From Candidatus Methanovirga australis (GTDB taxonomy: Archaea > Methanobacteriota > Methanobacteria > Methanobacteriales > Methanobacteriaceae), in contig JAISTD010000117.1 of NCBI GenBank assembly GCA_031272765.1, positions 1-37,323 on the forward strand: a DNA stretch of 37,323 nt, read 5' to 3'. Made by a program: the position numbers and the translations under genes. This document shows positions 27,741 through 37,216 of this stretch, piece after piece (position 1 is the first letter of the stretch; each line of letters begins with the position of its first letter). The notes under the pieces are model-generated. The model ran no database searches. It was not told the origin of the DNA and saw only the letters and a program-made list of their open reading frames with translations.

Positions 27741-28382
27741 TTATTTATTTGAATTAAAATAATCTTTAATATCTTTAAGACTTTTTATAAATACTTTATT
27801 AGATTTAGCTATCTTTTCAATGTCTTCAATATATTTATCATCATCTACAGATATGAGAACCGTTGATAATACAACATCGCTCACATTAAACAAAGGAGAC
27901 ACAATAGCTTTTAAAGAATCAGGAATAAAGTTCATACTTAAATCTGTTTCTATAAATCCTGTTGTTTTATCCTCCAATAAAATTGAAAAACGAGCTTTTG
28001 TCTTCTCTGCATCCCCAGCAAATTTTTTTATAGTTTCCTCTTGAGCAACTAAAAACATCAAATTAGGTTCATTTACTACATAAAATGGAGCTATTCGTAT
28101 ATATGCTCCTCCTTTATCTTTACTAATATAACTTAATTCTCTTATATTCTCAGAATATCCAAAAATTAATATAAAATCAAACTTTTTCCTTATGAAAGAC
28201 TCTTTAATAACAATATGCTCTCTAAAAACAACTTTCACTCTTTTTTTCGAAGCAATTACAGAGTAAGTTACTTCATTAATTAATTCTTCATTTCCAATGA
28301 TTGCACACCATAACTTTTCTGAATCATTTTCAGAAGAAACTTTTGCAGCCTGCCTTAAATCTCGAAGTTTATTATTAATCAA
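27741..28382 (-). CDS. Unknown protein, 213 residues, upstream of the MreB-like gene
   Basis: I do not recognise this protein. It is soluble, with no signal peptide or membrane segment, and alternates beta-strand-like stretches (WCAIIGNEELINEVTYSVIA, VKVVFREHIVIKE, FDFILIFGYSENIRELSYI) with helices, suggesting a Rossmann-like or alpha/beta fold. Two strand-rich segments (FSILLEDKTTGFIETDLSMN and DVVLSTVLISVDDDKYIED) follow. It must start at a non-ATG codon: TTG 28382 is preceded closely by an in-frame stop and a GGGG stretch that could serve as ribosome binding site. Its place upstream of the MreB-like gene, in the same direction, could mean a shared role in cell shape, but 350 bp separate them. 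Confidence 0.6.
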   Translation of the reverse strand: MINNKLRDLRQAAKVSSENDSEKLWCAIIGNEELINEVTYSVIASKKRVKVVFREHIVIKESFIRKKFDFILIFGYSENIRELSYISKDKGGAYIRIAPFYVVNEPNLMFLVAQEETIKKFAGDAEKTKARFSILLEDKTTGFIETDLSMNFIPDSLKAIVSPLFNVSDVVLSTVLISVDDDKYIEDIEKIAKSNKVFIKSLKDIKDYFNSNK

Positions 28383-28776
28383 ACTATAACCCCATTAACA
28401 TTCTGTTTAATTTTGTCTATTAAAAAATAATACTCCATAATCCACTTAATTATACAGTGATAAATAAATATAAACATTATACGGCCCATAAATTACATAA
28501 AATTCATTGTATAATCAATTAGCAAGTTGTAAAGTAGTATAATACCATAAAACACACAGCACAATATTATATTTAAGTATAGTCCAATTAAATAAGCAAA
28601 TATTAGTTAGAAATAAATTAAAATTATTTTTGCAAAATACAATTAATTTTAAATGATACAAATTATATAAATTTTATAATATTATAAGTTATAACTTTTT
28701 ATATTAATAAACTTTACCTTAACAGTTTTTTATCTTAAACATTTTTTTATATAATTTAGAAGAAACTTTTAACAAG

Positions 28777-28961
28777 AATTTCATTCCCTAAATTCTTCAT
28801 GCCTTCGAAACCTATTAACTTGTTTAATATATGCCAAAGTGCAAATTCATTCCCTAAATTCCTCATGCCTTCGGAACAACAGAAATTTCATTCCCTAAAT
28901 TTCTCGCTTTGTTCGAAACAACGAGAATTTCATTCCCTAAGTTCCTCATGTCTTCGGAACC
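28777..28961. repeat. Four degenerate copies of a 36-bp repeat
   Basis: The core attccctaaattcctcatg, then ccttcggaac, appears at 28777-28812, 28843-28877, 28884-28922 and 28926-28961. Spacers are 30, about 6 and about 3 bases, and each copy has changes. The unit has imperfect inverted symmetry (ttcc...ggaa). It lies between serS and the unknown gene at 27741. Confidence 0.8.
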
Positions 28962-29135
28962 AAAGCTTTTCTAACTTAAGAAGTTAAGTTTTATCAAAAG
29001 TTTTCCTTAAAAAATAAAGTTAGTCTTAAGAAATACTTTTATAGTTTATATTGTTTTGCGAATAAAAAAATAAATTCATAAAGCACCGTATAAATAAAAA
29101 TATTAATTATAGCCAATATAATTTTAATTCAAACA

Positions 29136-29163
29136 TTTTATTCAAAAAAAAAAATGAATAAAA
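29136..29163 (-). terminator. serS terminator hairpin
   Basis: ttttattca at 29136-29144 and tgaataaaa at 29155-29163 are perfect inverted repeats around ten A (U in the minus-strand RNA), nine bases beyond the serS stop. A U-rich hairpin is a likely 3' end. Confidence 0.5.
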
Positions 29164-29171
29164 AAAATACT

Positions 29172-30749
29172 CTATTTCTTAGGCCAAGTTAATATCTTTG
29201 GAGCTTTGACATCTTTAACTTTATCCCTAAGTATTTGAGACCAATTTTCTTTATCAAAACCTTTTTGAGCTAAAAATCCAAAAATCCATCTTGTTAAGCC
29301 TAAACCCGTGCAGCCAGTCCATATTTTATCTTGGTGTGCTTCTTTAATAGAAAATCCTTGAACAAAATGAGTTCCATGATTATTTCCTGAAACAGCAGCA
29401 ACTCCTTTATCTTGACCTGGTACTTTAAGTCTCATTTCATACTTCGGAACTTCTGGAAACTCAATACCTCTATTTTCCATTTTTCTACCTTCAAGATAAA
29501 ATGGATCATCACCAATTTCAATATACCATTCAAGTTCTAAATCATTTGCTAACTCTTGAGATAGTTTAATAGTTTTGTCTCTTATTTCATCTGTTTGTTC
29601 TGGTGTACCTAACCAAACCATCTCTATTCTTTGAAATTCATGAACTCTATCAATACCTTTTGATCCTCCAGACTCCCATCTATATGTCCAACCACTTTTA
29701 TCATATAATTTTATTGGAAGTTCCTCTCTTTCAATAACTTCATGAGATAAAAACTCATAAAATGGTTCACACTGGGCAGCAGCCATAACATAACTTGGAT
29801 CTTTTAATCCATCTTTAAGTAAATCCATCGGAATTTCGTGAGTAATTGACAACTCGTTTTTAAAGTTAGTAAAAATTTCTGGATCTCTTTTTGGTGCACT
29901 ACAATAATACATACCTTCAGGTAATCCTTCAAGATATCTCATTTTTTTAAGAGTGCTGAACGGAATCAACTTTGGAAATAATGCTTCATAAAAACCTAAT
30001 GGATCAACAATTCTTTCAATAAATAGCTGTTCAAAACCCCTTTGTAATGCAGTCATCTGAGGACCATAAAACCACTGCCCTCTTCCAGGGAATTCTTTAA
30101 TCCAACCTAAATCTTTAGCCATTTTAGTAACATCATCTTCAAAATAAGTTTTAAATTTAGGGCTTCTTGCAACAACCTCACCTGGAGTGTGTTTATTTAT
30201 AACTGTATAAGTTAAATCCTTATCTCCATCAGTTATATTAATTCCATTGCTTAAATTATCTTTTTCACAGATTATTTTCTTTATAACACGATTAACAGTT
30301 TGTTTTCTAATTGCAGACTCATCTACATCCTTTAACAAAATTATTATCTTGTCATCATCATTCCTAACTTCCTGGATATATTTGCTAAATTCTTCAGCAA
30401 CAACAGTATCAATCTCATATTTATCAATAGGAAGTATTAATTTATAATTCTTAATATTAATACCTCTAATTCCCAAATGATACTTTTTACCAAGCAAATT
30501 AGTTAAAGGATTTTTAAGTCTAAGCAAACCATCATGTGAGCGAACTTTAGTTCCAGATTCTATTGTTAAATTTAAATCATAGCCATCTAAATTCCAATTA
30601 GTAATCTTTGCTCCTGTATCTTCTTCACCTTGTTTTATTCCTTTAAGTAAAATTTTTTGGTTAGCTTCCTGAATGAAATTTTCTATATCTTCTTTTGCAA
30701 TTTCTGCATTCTTATTAAAATTAATTGTTCCTTCAAGTATAAACTCCAT
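29172..30749 (-). CDS. serS: Seryl-tRNA synthetase, archaeal zinc-dependent type (type 2)
   Basis: This 525-residue enzyme charges tRNA-Ser with serine. It is the rare methanogen-type SerRS: a mixed alpha/beta N-terminal tRNA-binding domain in place of the coiled coil, then a class II core with FPGRGQWFYGPQM-type sequence near 219-232. The zinc ligands that hold serine are visible as C327 (AAAQCEPFYEF), E376 (FQRIEMVW) and C480 (IWTGCTGLGLTRW), with the spacing of the Methanosarcina enzyme (306, 355, 461). The last motif is class II motif 3. The start ATG has a weak ribosome binding site. A U-rich hairpin follows the stop. Confidence 0.96.
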   Translation of the reverse strand: MEFILEGTINFNKNAEIAKEDIENFIQEANQKILLKGIKQGEEDTGAKITNWNLDGYDLNLTIESGTKVRSHDGLLRLKNPLTNLLGKKYHLGIRGINIKNYKLILPIDKYEIDTVVAEEFSKYIQEVRNDDDKIIILLKDVDESAIRKQTVNRVIKKIICEKDNLSNGINITDGDKDLTYTVINKHTPGEVVARSPKFKTYFEDDVTKMAKDLGWIKEFPGRGQWFYGPQMTALQRGFEQLFIERIVDPLGFYEALFPKLIPFSTLKKMRYLEGLPEGMYYCSAPKRDPEIFTNFKNELSITHEIPMDLLKDGLKDPSYVMAAAQCEPFYEFLSHEVIEREELPIKLYDKSGWTYRWESGGSKGIDRVHEFQRIEMVWLGTPEQTDEIRDKTIKLSQELANDLELEWYIEIGDDPFYLEGRKMENRGIEFPEVPKYEMRLKVPGQDKGVAAVSGNNHGTHFVQGFSIKEAHQDKIWTGCTGLGLTRWIFGFLAQKGFDKENWSQILRDKVKDVKAPKILTWPKK

Positions 30750-31108
30750 ATTCTCGCCATGATATTAATTATTAGATATTATGAAATATTAATTATTAGA
30801 TATTAAACATAAATAAGCTTTAAATTAAAAGAGTCTTATAGGCTCTTGATAATTTTTTAAGATAAATAAAAAAATTTAATAAAAAAATAAAAAAATAAAA
30901 GATATTGAATAAAAATTTTATCCTAACATTTAAAAAGAGATAACATTCCTAAAAAACAATTATTCCAAAAAAAGTTTTAAATATTATTAAACAGGTTAAA
31001 TATTGGTAAAACAAGAATTAGAATATTAGTCAAGTATAAATTAAAGTATTGATCAAATAGAAAGTTGATTATCACCAAAAATATACTATCCCATCAAGAT
31101 GCTAATCT
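30750..31108. other. AT-rich gap with a short direct repeat
   Basis: atattaattattagatatt occurs at 30762-30780 and again at 30786-30804, next to the serS start; this may be a duplicated promoter piece. The remainder is AT-rich and unassigned. Confidence 0.4.
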
Positions 31109-31348
31109 TTATTCAATTATATTTAAATTGGATTCCAAGATTTTTTCAACTGTTAATTCAGAAAAAATTAAATCATCTGTCGTGGATAAAAATGTTCCTA
31201 AAGAATCCGAGCTTAAATTGAAATCAATGACATTATTTTCAATTGATGAATGTAAAAATCCCTCATTATCCACTTCAAGAGATTTAAAAGCTATCTTCGC
31301 ATTTTTATTCTCATTATATTCCACTTGAATTTCAGCTTTAATTTTCAT
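31109..31348 (-). CDS. pcc1: KEOPS complex subunit Pcc1
   Basis: This small protein (79 residues from ATG 31348) matches Pcc1 (PF09341), the dimerisation subunit of KEOPS, which with Kae1 makes the t6A modification of tRNAs. Typical features are KIKAEIQVEY at the start, KIAFKSLEVDN, and the C-terminal SLGTFLSTTDDLIFSELTVEKIL. Size is as expected. A TTG at 31357 is also open in frame, but GGTATG lies just before the ATG. It is upstream of serS in the same direction, so both genes serve tRNA function. Confidence 0.8.
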   Translation of the reverse strand: MKIKAEIQVEYNENKNAKIAFKSLEVDNEGFLHSSIENNVIDFNLSSDSLGTFLSTTDDLIFSELTVEKILESNLNIIE

Positions 31349-31642
31349 ACATACCAATAGACTATACCATTTTTATAAAATTATTAGATATATGATCTAT
31401 AAATAATTATAAAAATTATTTATATTATTTCATAATATTAATTTCTAATACTAAATTATATGTCTAATATTATTTATTTCTAATGTTTATATTATTTATT
31501 TTTTTATTAAACTTATTTATCTCATTAAATATAATTACTTTGGGAACAATGAAAAAATAATAAAAATTTTTAATGAATAATAAATAAGCTACAATTATAT
31601 TTATTAAATTAAAAATAAGTGGATTAAACTAAATACTATGGA

Positions 31643-32404
31643 TTAAACTAAATTTTGCTCTTTTTTAGTGAAAACTAAGGTAGATAAACTTATTGTGATT
31701 AATGCAAATAATATCAGTACAACTAAGTTTAAATACAAGGGTAAATTAGAACTATTTAATATAACTCTTCTTAAAGCATCAACACCGTAGGTTAAAGGAT
31801 CTAAGTAAACAATAAAACTTAACCAATCTGGAACTTCATTAATAGGGAACAAAGCACCACTTAAAAGGAATAATGGCAATACTATAAAAGTCATTATCAA
31901 ATTAAATCCTTCAGTACTCTCCATAAAAGAAGCTATTAATAAACCTAAGCTTGATAAGCCAAGAGATATTAACATACAAAATAAAATAGCTAAAATAAAT
32001 GTGAAAACATTCATTGAAACATTAACAAGAAAAGAAAGTAATAAAAGAATCCCAGACTGTAAAATGACACTTGTACTTATTCCTAAAGCCTTCCCAAAGA
32101 TTATTGATGATCGTGATAATGGAGCCACCATAATTTCCTTTAAAATCCCATATTGTTTATCAACCAATATTCCAACTCCACCTAAAATAGATGTGAAAAG
32201 TATTGATTGTGCTATTATTCCAGGGAATATAAATGATTGGTATCCTACTGTTAAACCTAATTTAATTGTAGAACCCAGACCTACTCCAAAAATCAGTACC
32301 CAAATAAGTGGAGTTACAACTGAAGTTATAATCCGAGACTTATAACGAACCGTCCTTTTTACCTCCCTTAACCATATTTGATATATTCCTTCAAGTTCAC
32401 TCAT
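31643..32404 (-). CDS. ABC-2 type transporter permease (DrrB-like)
   Basis: The 253-residue integral membrane protein shows about six hydrophobic segments, beginning with IITSVVTPLIWVLIFGVGLG near residue 25. It has the ABC-2 (PF01061) signature YGILKEIMVAPLSRSSIIFGK (coupling helix after the second segment) and MTFIVLPLFLLSGALFPINE before the last segments. It forms an exporter with the ATPase at 32497, 92 bp upstream. Substrate is unknown; relatives export drugs, polysaccharides or lipids. AGGTTAGAT before the ATG is the ribosome binding site. Confidence 0.88.
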   Translation of the reverse strand: MSELEGIYQIWLREVKRTVRYKSRIITSVVTPLIWVLIFGVGLGSTIKLGLTVGYQSFIFPGIIAQSILFTSILGGVGILVDKQYGILKEIMVAPLSRSSIIFGKALGISTSVILQSGILLLLSFLVNVSMNVFTFILAILFCMLISLGLSSLGLLIASFMESTEGFNLIMTFIVLPLFLLSGALFPINEVPDWLSFIVYLDPLTYGVDALRRVILNSSNLPLYLNLVVLILFALITISLSTLVFTKKEQNLV

Positions 32405-32496
32405 TTATATCTAACCTACTATTAACCTCAACAAATCACTTGAATTTAGCAAGTCATTGTTAAATCAATTTAAAAAAAAACATTTAATTTACTTAT

Positions 32497-33435
32497 TTAT
32501 TTATTAATATTATATCCTGTGTATTTAATAAACACTTCTTCCAAACTTGGTTGTTTTAATTCAATAGAGTCAATGTTTAAATTATTATTTTCTGCAATAT
32601 GAACAATCTCTGGAATTAATTTAGCACCTTTATCAACCAAAATTCTGATTTCAGAACCATCAACCATTAACTCATTAACAAACAGTTGATTTTGAAGAAT
32701 ATTTTTTAATTTATCATTATTAAGACTTTTCAAAATTATTGTATCATTTTTTAATTCGGCTTTTAAATCACTTGGAGAACCAGATTTTATAAGTTCTCCA
32801 TGATCTAGAATAGATATTTCATCACATAAACTATCAACTTCTTCAAGATAATGACTTGTTAATAGAATAGTAATATCAATAACATCTTTTAAATTCTTAA
32901 TATATGACCAAATACTCTCTCTTGTTTGAACATCAAGTCCTAAGGTTGGTTCATCTAAAAATAAAACTTTCGGAAGATGAATTAATCCCCTCCCTATTTC
33001 CAACCTTCTTTTCATACCACCAGAATAGTTTTTTACTTGTTCATCAATTTTATCTCCAAGATCTATTAAATCTAATATTTCATTAATACGATCTTGGCGA
33101 ATATCTTTCTTAACTCCATAAAGAGCAGCATGCATTTCAAGGTGTTCTCGGCCAGTTAAAACATCATCTAAAGCCCTATTTTGGAAAACAATCCCAATTG
33201 ATCTTCTAACATTGTTTGGCTCCTTAACAATATCATATCCATTAACAGTAGCTGTTCCTTTGGTAGGAGAAAATATGGTACATAGCATAGAGATTAATGT
33301 GCTTTTTCCAGCACCATTTTGACCTAATATTCCATAAGCTGAATTTTTAGGAATTTTCAAATTAATGCCATTAATAGCTCTAAAACCATCATAGTCCTTA
33401 GTAATACTCTTTGTTTCAATAATATACTCTACCAT
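32497..33435 (-). CDS. ABC transporter ATP-binding protein (DrrA-like)
   Basis: This 312-residue ATPase powers the ABC-2 permease encoded downstream. It has Walker A GQNGAGKST (residues 38-46), a Q-loop in VFQNRALDDVLTG, the signature YSGGMKRRLEIGRG, Walker B VLFLDEPTLGLD, and the switch His in LLTSHYLEEVD. About 90 residues after the nucleotide-binding domain form the DrrA-type C-terminal region ending PSLEEVFIKYTGYNINK, typical of the DrrA family. It is the first gene of a two-gene operon. Confidence 0.93.
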   Translation of the reverse strand: MVEYIIETKSITKDYDGFRAINGINLKIPKNSAYGILGQNGAGKSTLISMLCTIFSPTKGTATVNGYDIVKEPNNVRRSIGIVFQNRALDDVLTGREHLEMHAALYGVKKDIRQDRINEILDLIDLGDKIDEQVKNYSGGMKRRLEIGRGLIHLPKVLFLDEPTLGLDVQTRESIWSYIKNLKDVIDITILLTSHYLEEVDSLCDEISILDHGELIKSGSPSDLKAELKNDTIILKSLNNDKLKNILQNQLFVNELMVDGSEIRILVDKGAKLIPEIVHIAENNNLNIDSIELKQPSLEEVFIKYTGYNINK

Positions 33436-33540
33436 ACTATTTTTTAGCCTCTAACTAATAACTATTTTATATAATAAAATCTAAATAATATAAAACTTCA
33501 AATTATATAAAATATTTGAAAATAGATAAATTTAATTATT

Positions 33541-33563
33541 AAATAAAAAAAATGAAAAAAATA
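33541..33563 (-). terminator. U-rich terminator of the acyl-CoA synthetase gene
   Basis: Two A runs at about 33545-33552 and 33554-33560 on the plus strand read as U runs in the minus-strand mRNA right after the stop, enough for archaeal termination. Confidence 0.4.
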
Positions 33564-35660
33564 TTATAATTTAATTTTCACATCTAAAGCACTTGAACCT
33601 TTTTCATAAACAAAAATAGGATTTATATCAAGCTCAGATATTTCTGGGAAGTCCAAAGTTAGTTTAGCTATTCTCTTAATAGCTTCTTTAACCTCAATAA
33701 TATCACTTGGAGCTTCACCTCTAAATCCTTTAAGTAATTTTGCAGCTTTAGTCTTTTCAAACTGAGCATCAATTTCGTCAGAAGTTATTCCTTTAGCTAA
33801 ATTAAATGCAACATCCTCAATAAGGTTCACATAGATCCCACCCATACCAAAAGCAACCATAGGACCAAATTGTTTATCTCTAATCATACCCACAAGTACT
33901 TCCTGTCCATTTGGCATCATCTTCTGCACTTCCACACCATCAGGAGTGATATCAGAATGTGCATTTTTAGCATTTTTCATGATTTCTTCAAATACTTTCT
34001 CAGCTTCTTGTTTATTTTCAATACCCACCTTTACACCACCAATATCTGATTTATGAAGTATCTTATCAGATGCTATCTTTAACACAACAGGGAATCCCAT
34101 TTCTTCAGCTACTTCACCTGCTTCTTTTGGAGTAGTTGAAAGGATTATTGGCGCAGCAGAAATCCCATAGGCTTTTGCCACAGCATAAGCCTCACTACCA
34201 AGTAAAGTATCTCTTTTATCCGATTTAACCTTATCAAAAATATTTTCCACGATTTTTTTATCCACATCAGTGATTCCAGCTATTGGATCATCGTATTTTC
34301 TATTTTGAACACTGTTAAATCTTTCCAAGTAATCCATTACTTTAACAGCAGTTTCTGGGAAAACATAAGTTGGAATATTGTTTTCTCTTAAAAGCTTATC
34401 TGCATTTACAAAAGATGGTCCACCCATATTTACAACAATAACTGGTTTATTTAAATTCTTTGCTCCATCAATTAAAGCATTAGCTATTCCATCAGGATCA
34501 GCAGATGCAGTTGGACAAATCATTACAACAAGACTATCCACATCATCATTGTTTAAAACAATGTTTAATGCTTCTTGATACCTACTTACAGGTGCATCAC
34601 CTAAAACATCAATTGGGTTTTTCACACTACCCTCATCTGGAACAACTTCTTCAAGTTTAGCTGTTGTTTCATCATCAAAATTGACAAGATTTAAACCGTG
34701 TTTTTCCATTGCATCAACAGATACAACACCTCCACCACCAGCATTAGTAATAATTGCAAGATTACGTCCAGTTGGAATAGGACACATTGAAAAGGCCAGA
34801 GCAACATCAAACAATTCATCCATAGTTGTTACTCTGAAAATACCTGACTGTCTAAATGCAGTATCAAATGCCACATCACTTCCAGCTAAAGCACCAGTAT
34901 GTGAAGATGCTGCTGCTGCTCCAGCTGCACTTGAACCAGATTTTAAAACAACCACAGGTTTTTTATTTGAAACATCTCTAAGCGTTCTTACAAAATCTTC
35001 ATCATCAGATATAGATTCTAAATAAGCTATTACAACTGCAGTTTCACCATCATCAGCCAAAAACTTTAAAAGTTCAATTTCACTAACTCCAGCCTTATTT
35101 CCAAGACTTATAACCTTAGAAAATCCTATACCAGCAGTCACACTCCAATCTATAATAGCCACCATCATTGCACCACTTTGAGAAATAAAAGCAATATTTC
35201 CTTTAGGTGGCATCATCTGTGAAAAAGATGAATTTAAAGGAGTATGAGTATCAAGTGTTCCTAAACTATTAGGACCAATTAGGTTAATATTATACTTTTT
35301 CAAAAGACTTACCATTTCTTCTTCAAGCCTTATGCCTTCTCCTCCAACTTCCTTAAATCCTGCAGTAATCACAACCATATCTTTAACACCAATTTCCCCA
35401 CACTCTTCAATAGCCTGGTTTACAAAAGGTGAGGGTATAGAAACAACCACAAGTTCAGGTACTTCTGGTAAATCCCCAACATTCTTATAAGATTTAATGC
35501 CTTGAATTTCGTCAGACTTAGGATTTATAGGATATATTTTTCCTTTATAACCTTCCTTTACAATGTTATCTACAATAATATATCCTACTTTATTTTCAGA
35601 ATTGGATGCACCTATTACAGCCACAGATCTTGGATTAAACATTTCACTAAGACTATTCAT
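33564..35660 (-). CDS. Acetate/acyl-CoA ligase, ADP-forming (fused alpha-beta)
   Basis: The 698-residue protein fuses both subunits of the NDP-forming acyl-CoA synthetase: a CoA-binding domain (MFNPRSVAVIGASN), a succinyl-CoA-ligase-like middle with the phospho-accepting His H254 in AASSHTGALAGSD, and a C-terminal ATP-grasp domain (PVVLKIASDKILHKSDIGGV). It converts acyl-CoA, ADP and phosphate to acid, ATP and CoA, or the reverse to activate acetate or other acids; direction in this organism is unknown. ATG 35660 is chosen because AAAGGAGTG lies six bases upstream; an in-frame GTG at 35669 lacks such a site. Confidence 0.92.
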   Translation of the reverse strand: MNSLSEMFNPRSVAVIGASNSENKVGYIIVDNIVKEGYKGKIYPINPKSDEIQGIKSYKNVGDLPEVPELVVVSIPSPFVNQAIEECGEIGVKDMVVITAGFKEVGGEGIRLEEEMVSLLKKYNINLIGPNSLGTLDTHTPLNSSFSQMMPPKGNIAFISQSGAMMVAIIDWSVTAGIGFSKVISLGNKAGVSEIELLKFLADDGETAVVIAYLESISDDEDFVRTLRDVSNKKPVVVLKSGSSAAGAAAASSHTGALAGSDVAFDTAFRQSGIFRVTTMDELFDVALAFSMCPIPTGRNLAIITNAGGGGVVSVDAMEKHGLNLVNFDDETTAKLEEVVPDEGSVKNPIDVLGDAPVSRYQEALNIVLNNDDVDSLVVMICPTASADPDGIANALIDGAKNLNKPVIVVNMGGPSFVNADKLLRENNIPTYVFPETAVKVMDYLERFNSVQNRKYDDPIAGITDVDKKIVENIFDKVKSDKRDTLLGSEAYAVAKAYGISAAPIILSTTPKEAGEVAEEMGFPVVLKIASDKILHKSDIGGVKVGIENKQEAEKVFEEIMKNAKNAHSDITPDGVEVQKMMPNGQEVLVGMIRDKQFGPMVAFGMGGIYVNLIEDVAFNLAKGITSDEIDAQFEKTKAAKLLKGFRGEAPSDIIEVKEAIKRIAKLTLDFPEISELDINPIFVYEKGSSALDVKIKL

Positions 35661-35842
35661 AAAAAACACTCCTTTGATTGCTAATTTTTAAGTTATTTTT
35701 AATAGTTCTTATTTTTAAGAGTTTATTATATTATTCTTATGTTATATATTTAATTATTTATATTAAAAGATTTAATAAGTTAGAATAAATAAAATATTGA
35801 AAATAAAAATAGGAAAAGAAAAAATAAGCAAAAATTAAATAC

Positions 35843-36766
35843 TTAACTGTTTGCAGATACATCAATCATCCTTTCAATAGCCCTTAACGATCTTTTAGCT
35901 ATTTCACTATCAACATTAACCTGAAATTCCTCATTAAAAATAGCTTTTTTGATTTTATCTAAACTATTAAGTTTCATAGTTTTACAAATTCCATCATCAA
36001 GAAGAGGAATAGCTATTTTATCTGGAAATTCTCTATTTATCCGTGTTATAAGATCCACCTCTGTCCCAATTATAAATTCCTTGTTTTTAGAGTTTTTAAT
36101 ATGGGAGATCATACCTCCAGTACTCAAAATAGCATCAGCTATATCCTGAACTTCAATATCAGCTTCAGGATGAATTAAAACCTCAGCATCAGGATACATT
36201 TCTTTTTTAAATATTACATCCCCAACATTGAACATCTTATGAACATAACAATATCCCACATCAGGAATAGCTATTATTTCTTTATCTGTTCGCTTATCCA
36301 CATAACCTGTTAAGTTGTTATCAGGACCAAAAAGGATTTGATCACTATCCAAACTATTAACAACTTTAACTGCATTCGAAGATGTGACCAAAATATCAGC
36401 CTCTGCCTTTGCCTCAGCTAAAGTGTTAACATACAATGCAACCTCAGCATCAGGATACATTTCTTTTGCTTTTAAAACATCACTGGCATTTAACATGTGC
36501 GCCATTGGACATTCAGCACTATAATCTGGAATCAGGATTTTTTTATCAGGATTCAAAATAGCAGCAGTCTCTGCCATAAAGTCAACACCACAAAAAATTA
36601 TTAAATCATTATCCTCAATTTCAGATGATTTAATACAAAGTTCCAATGAATCCCCAATAAAATCAGATATTTCCTGAATTTCTTTTGGTTGATAGTTATG
36701 TCCAAGGATAATCCCATTTTTTTCATTTCTCAAATCAATAATTTCCCTTTGTAAGCTATTTAACAT
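35843..36766 (-). CDS. nadA: Quinolinate synthase A
   Basis: NadA condenses iminoaspartate and dihydroxyacetone phosphate to quinolinate, a precursor of NAD. The 307-residue protein keeps the three cysteines of the [4Fe-4S] cluster, C86 (AECPMAHML), C173 (VGYCYVHK) and C261 (GICKTMKLN), with the spacing of known NadA proteins, and the substrate-binding GHNYQ (about 22-26), VTSSNA and HPEADIEV. TTGATTAA before the ATG gives a weak ribosome binding site. The usual partners nadB/aspartate dehydrogenase and nadC are not in the window. Confidence 0.95.
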   Translation of the reverse strand: MLNSLQREIIDLRNEKNGIILGHNYQPKEIQEISDFIGDSLELCIKSSEIEDNDLIIFCGVDFMAETAAILNPDKKILIPDYSAECPMAHMLNASDVLKAKEMYPDAEVALYVNTLAEAKAEADILVTSSNAVKVVNSLDSDQILFGPDNNLTGYVDKRTDKEIIAIPDVGYCYVHKMFNVGDVIFKKEMYPDAEVLIHPEADIEVQDIADAILSTGGMISHIKNSKNKEFIIGTEVDLITRINREFPDKIAIPLLDDGICKTMKLNSLDKIKKAIFNEEFQVNVDSEIAKRSLRAIERMIDVSANS

Positions 36767-37216
36767 TTAATCAACCACATTATTGTTTATTAAAAGATAA
36801 AGAGAATAAGACAACATGATTATCTGAAATTAAATTTTATAAAAGTAGATTAAAAAAAATAAAAACTTCCATTCAATGCATAAATTAAATAATAGCTTTA
36901 ATGATGTCCTAAAATATAGACTTAAAACTAAAGTTTATAAAACAAAAACGATATTTTGTAATATTTTACAGCTTTTTATTTAATTAATATATCTAAAGTT
37001 AAAGTCAATCTTTAAGCATTTCCTAAGTTCATTCAAAAACAAAAACTTTTATTTTTGTTTAACTTGAAAAAGGTTTGATTTTAAAAAGTATTATTAATTA
37101 ATTATTTATTATCCTAACTCTTAAAACTGTCAACATATATTAAATAGAGAGATAATAATAAATTATTAATTAATAGGAAACAGTGGCAGGGAAAATACTC
37201 ATTAAATGAATAAGAG
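36767..37216. other. AT-rich gap between nadA and 5S rRNA
   Basis: No coding frame is visible. The right end, just after the 5S 3' end, has a short palindrome (actcattaaatgaat, about 37197-37211) that may be the rRNA terminator or processing site. The nadA promoter lies at the left end. Confidence 0.4.

Larger units (their letters stand above)
28383..29171. other. Gap with irregular 36-bp repeats and serS terminator
   Basis: No gene is supported. It contains the four-copy repeat at 28777-28961 and a hairpin at 29136-29163. A 62-codon plus-strand frame across the repeats (28799-28987) is only a by-product of the repeats. Confidence 0.5.

Noticed and set aside
28777-28961. Possible CRISPR array
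   Set aside because: The first spacer is 30 bases, but the next are only 6 and 3 bases, the repeats are degenerate, and no cas gene is present.
28799-28987. 62-codon plus-strand open frame
   Set aside because: It runs through the four non-coding repeats and only reflects their repetition.
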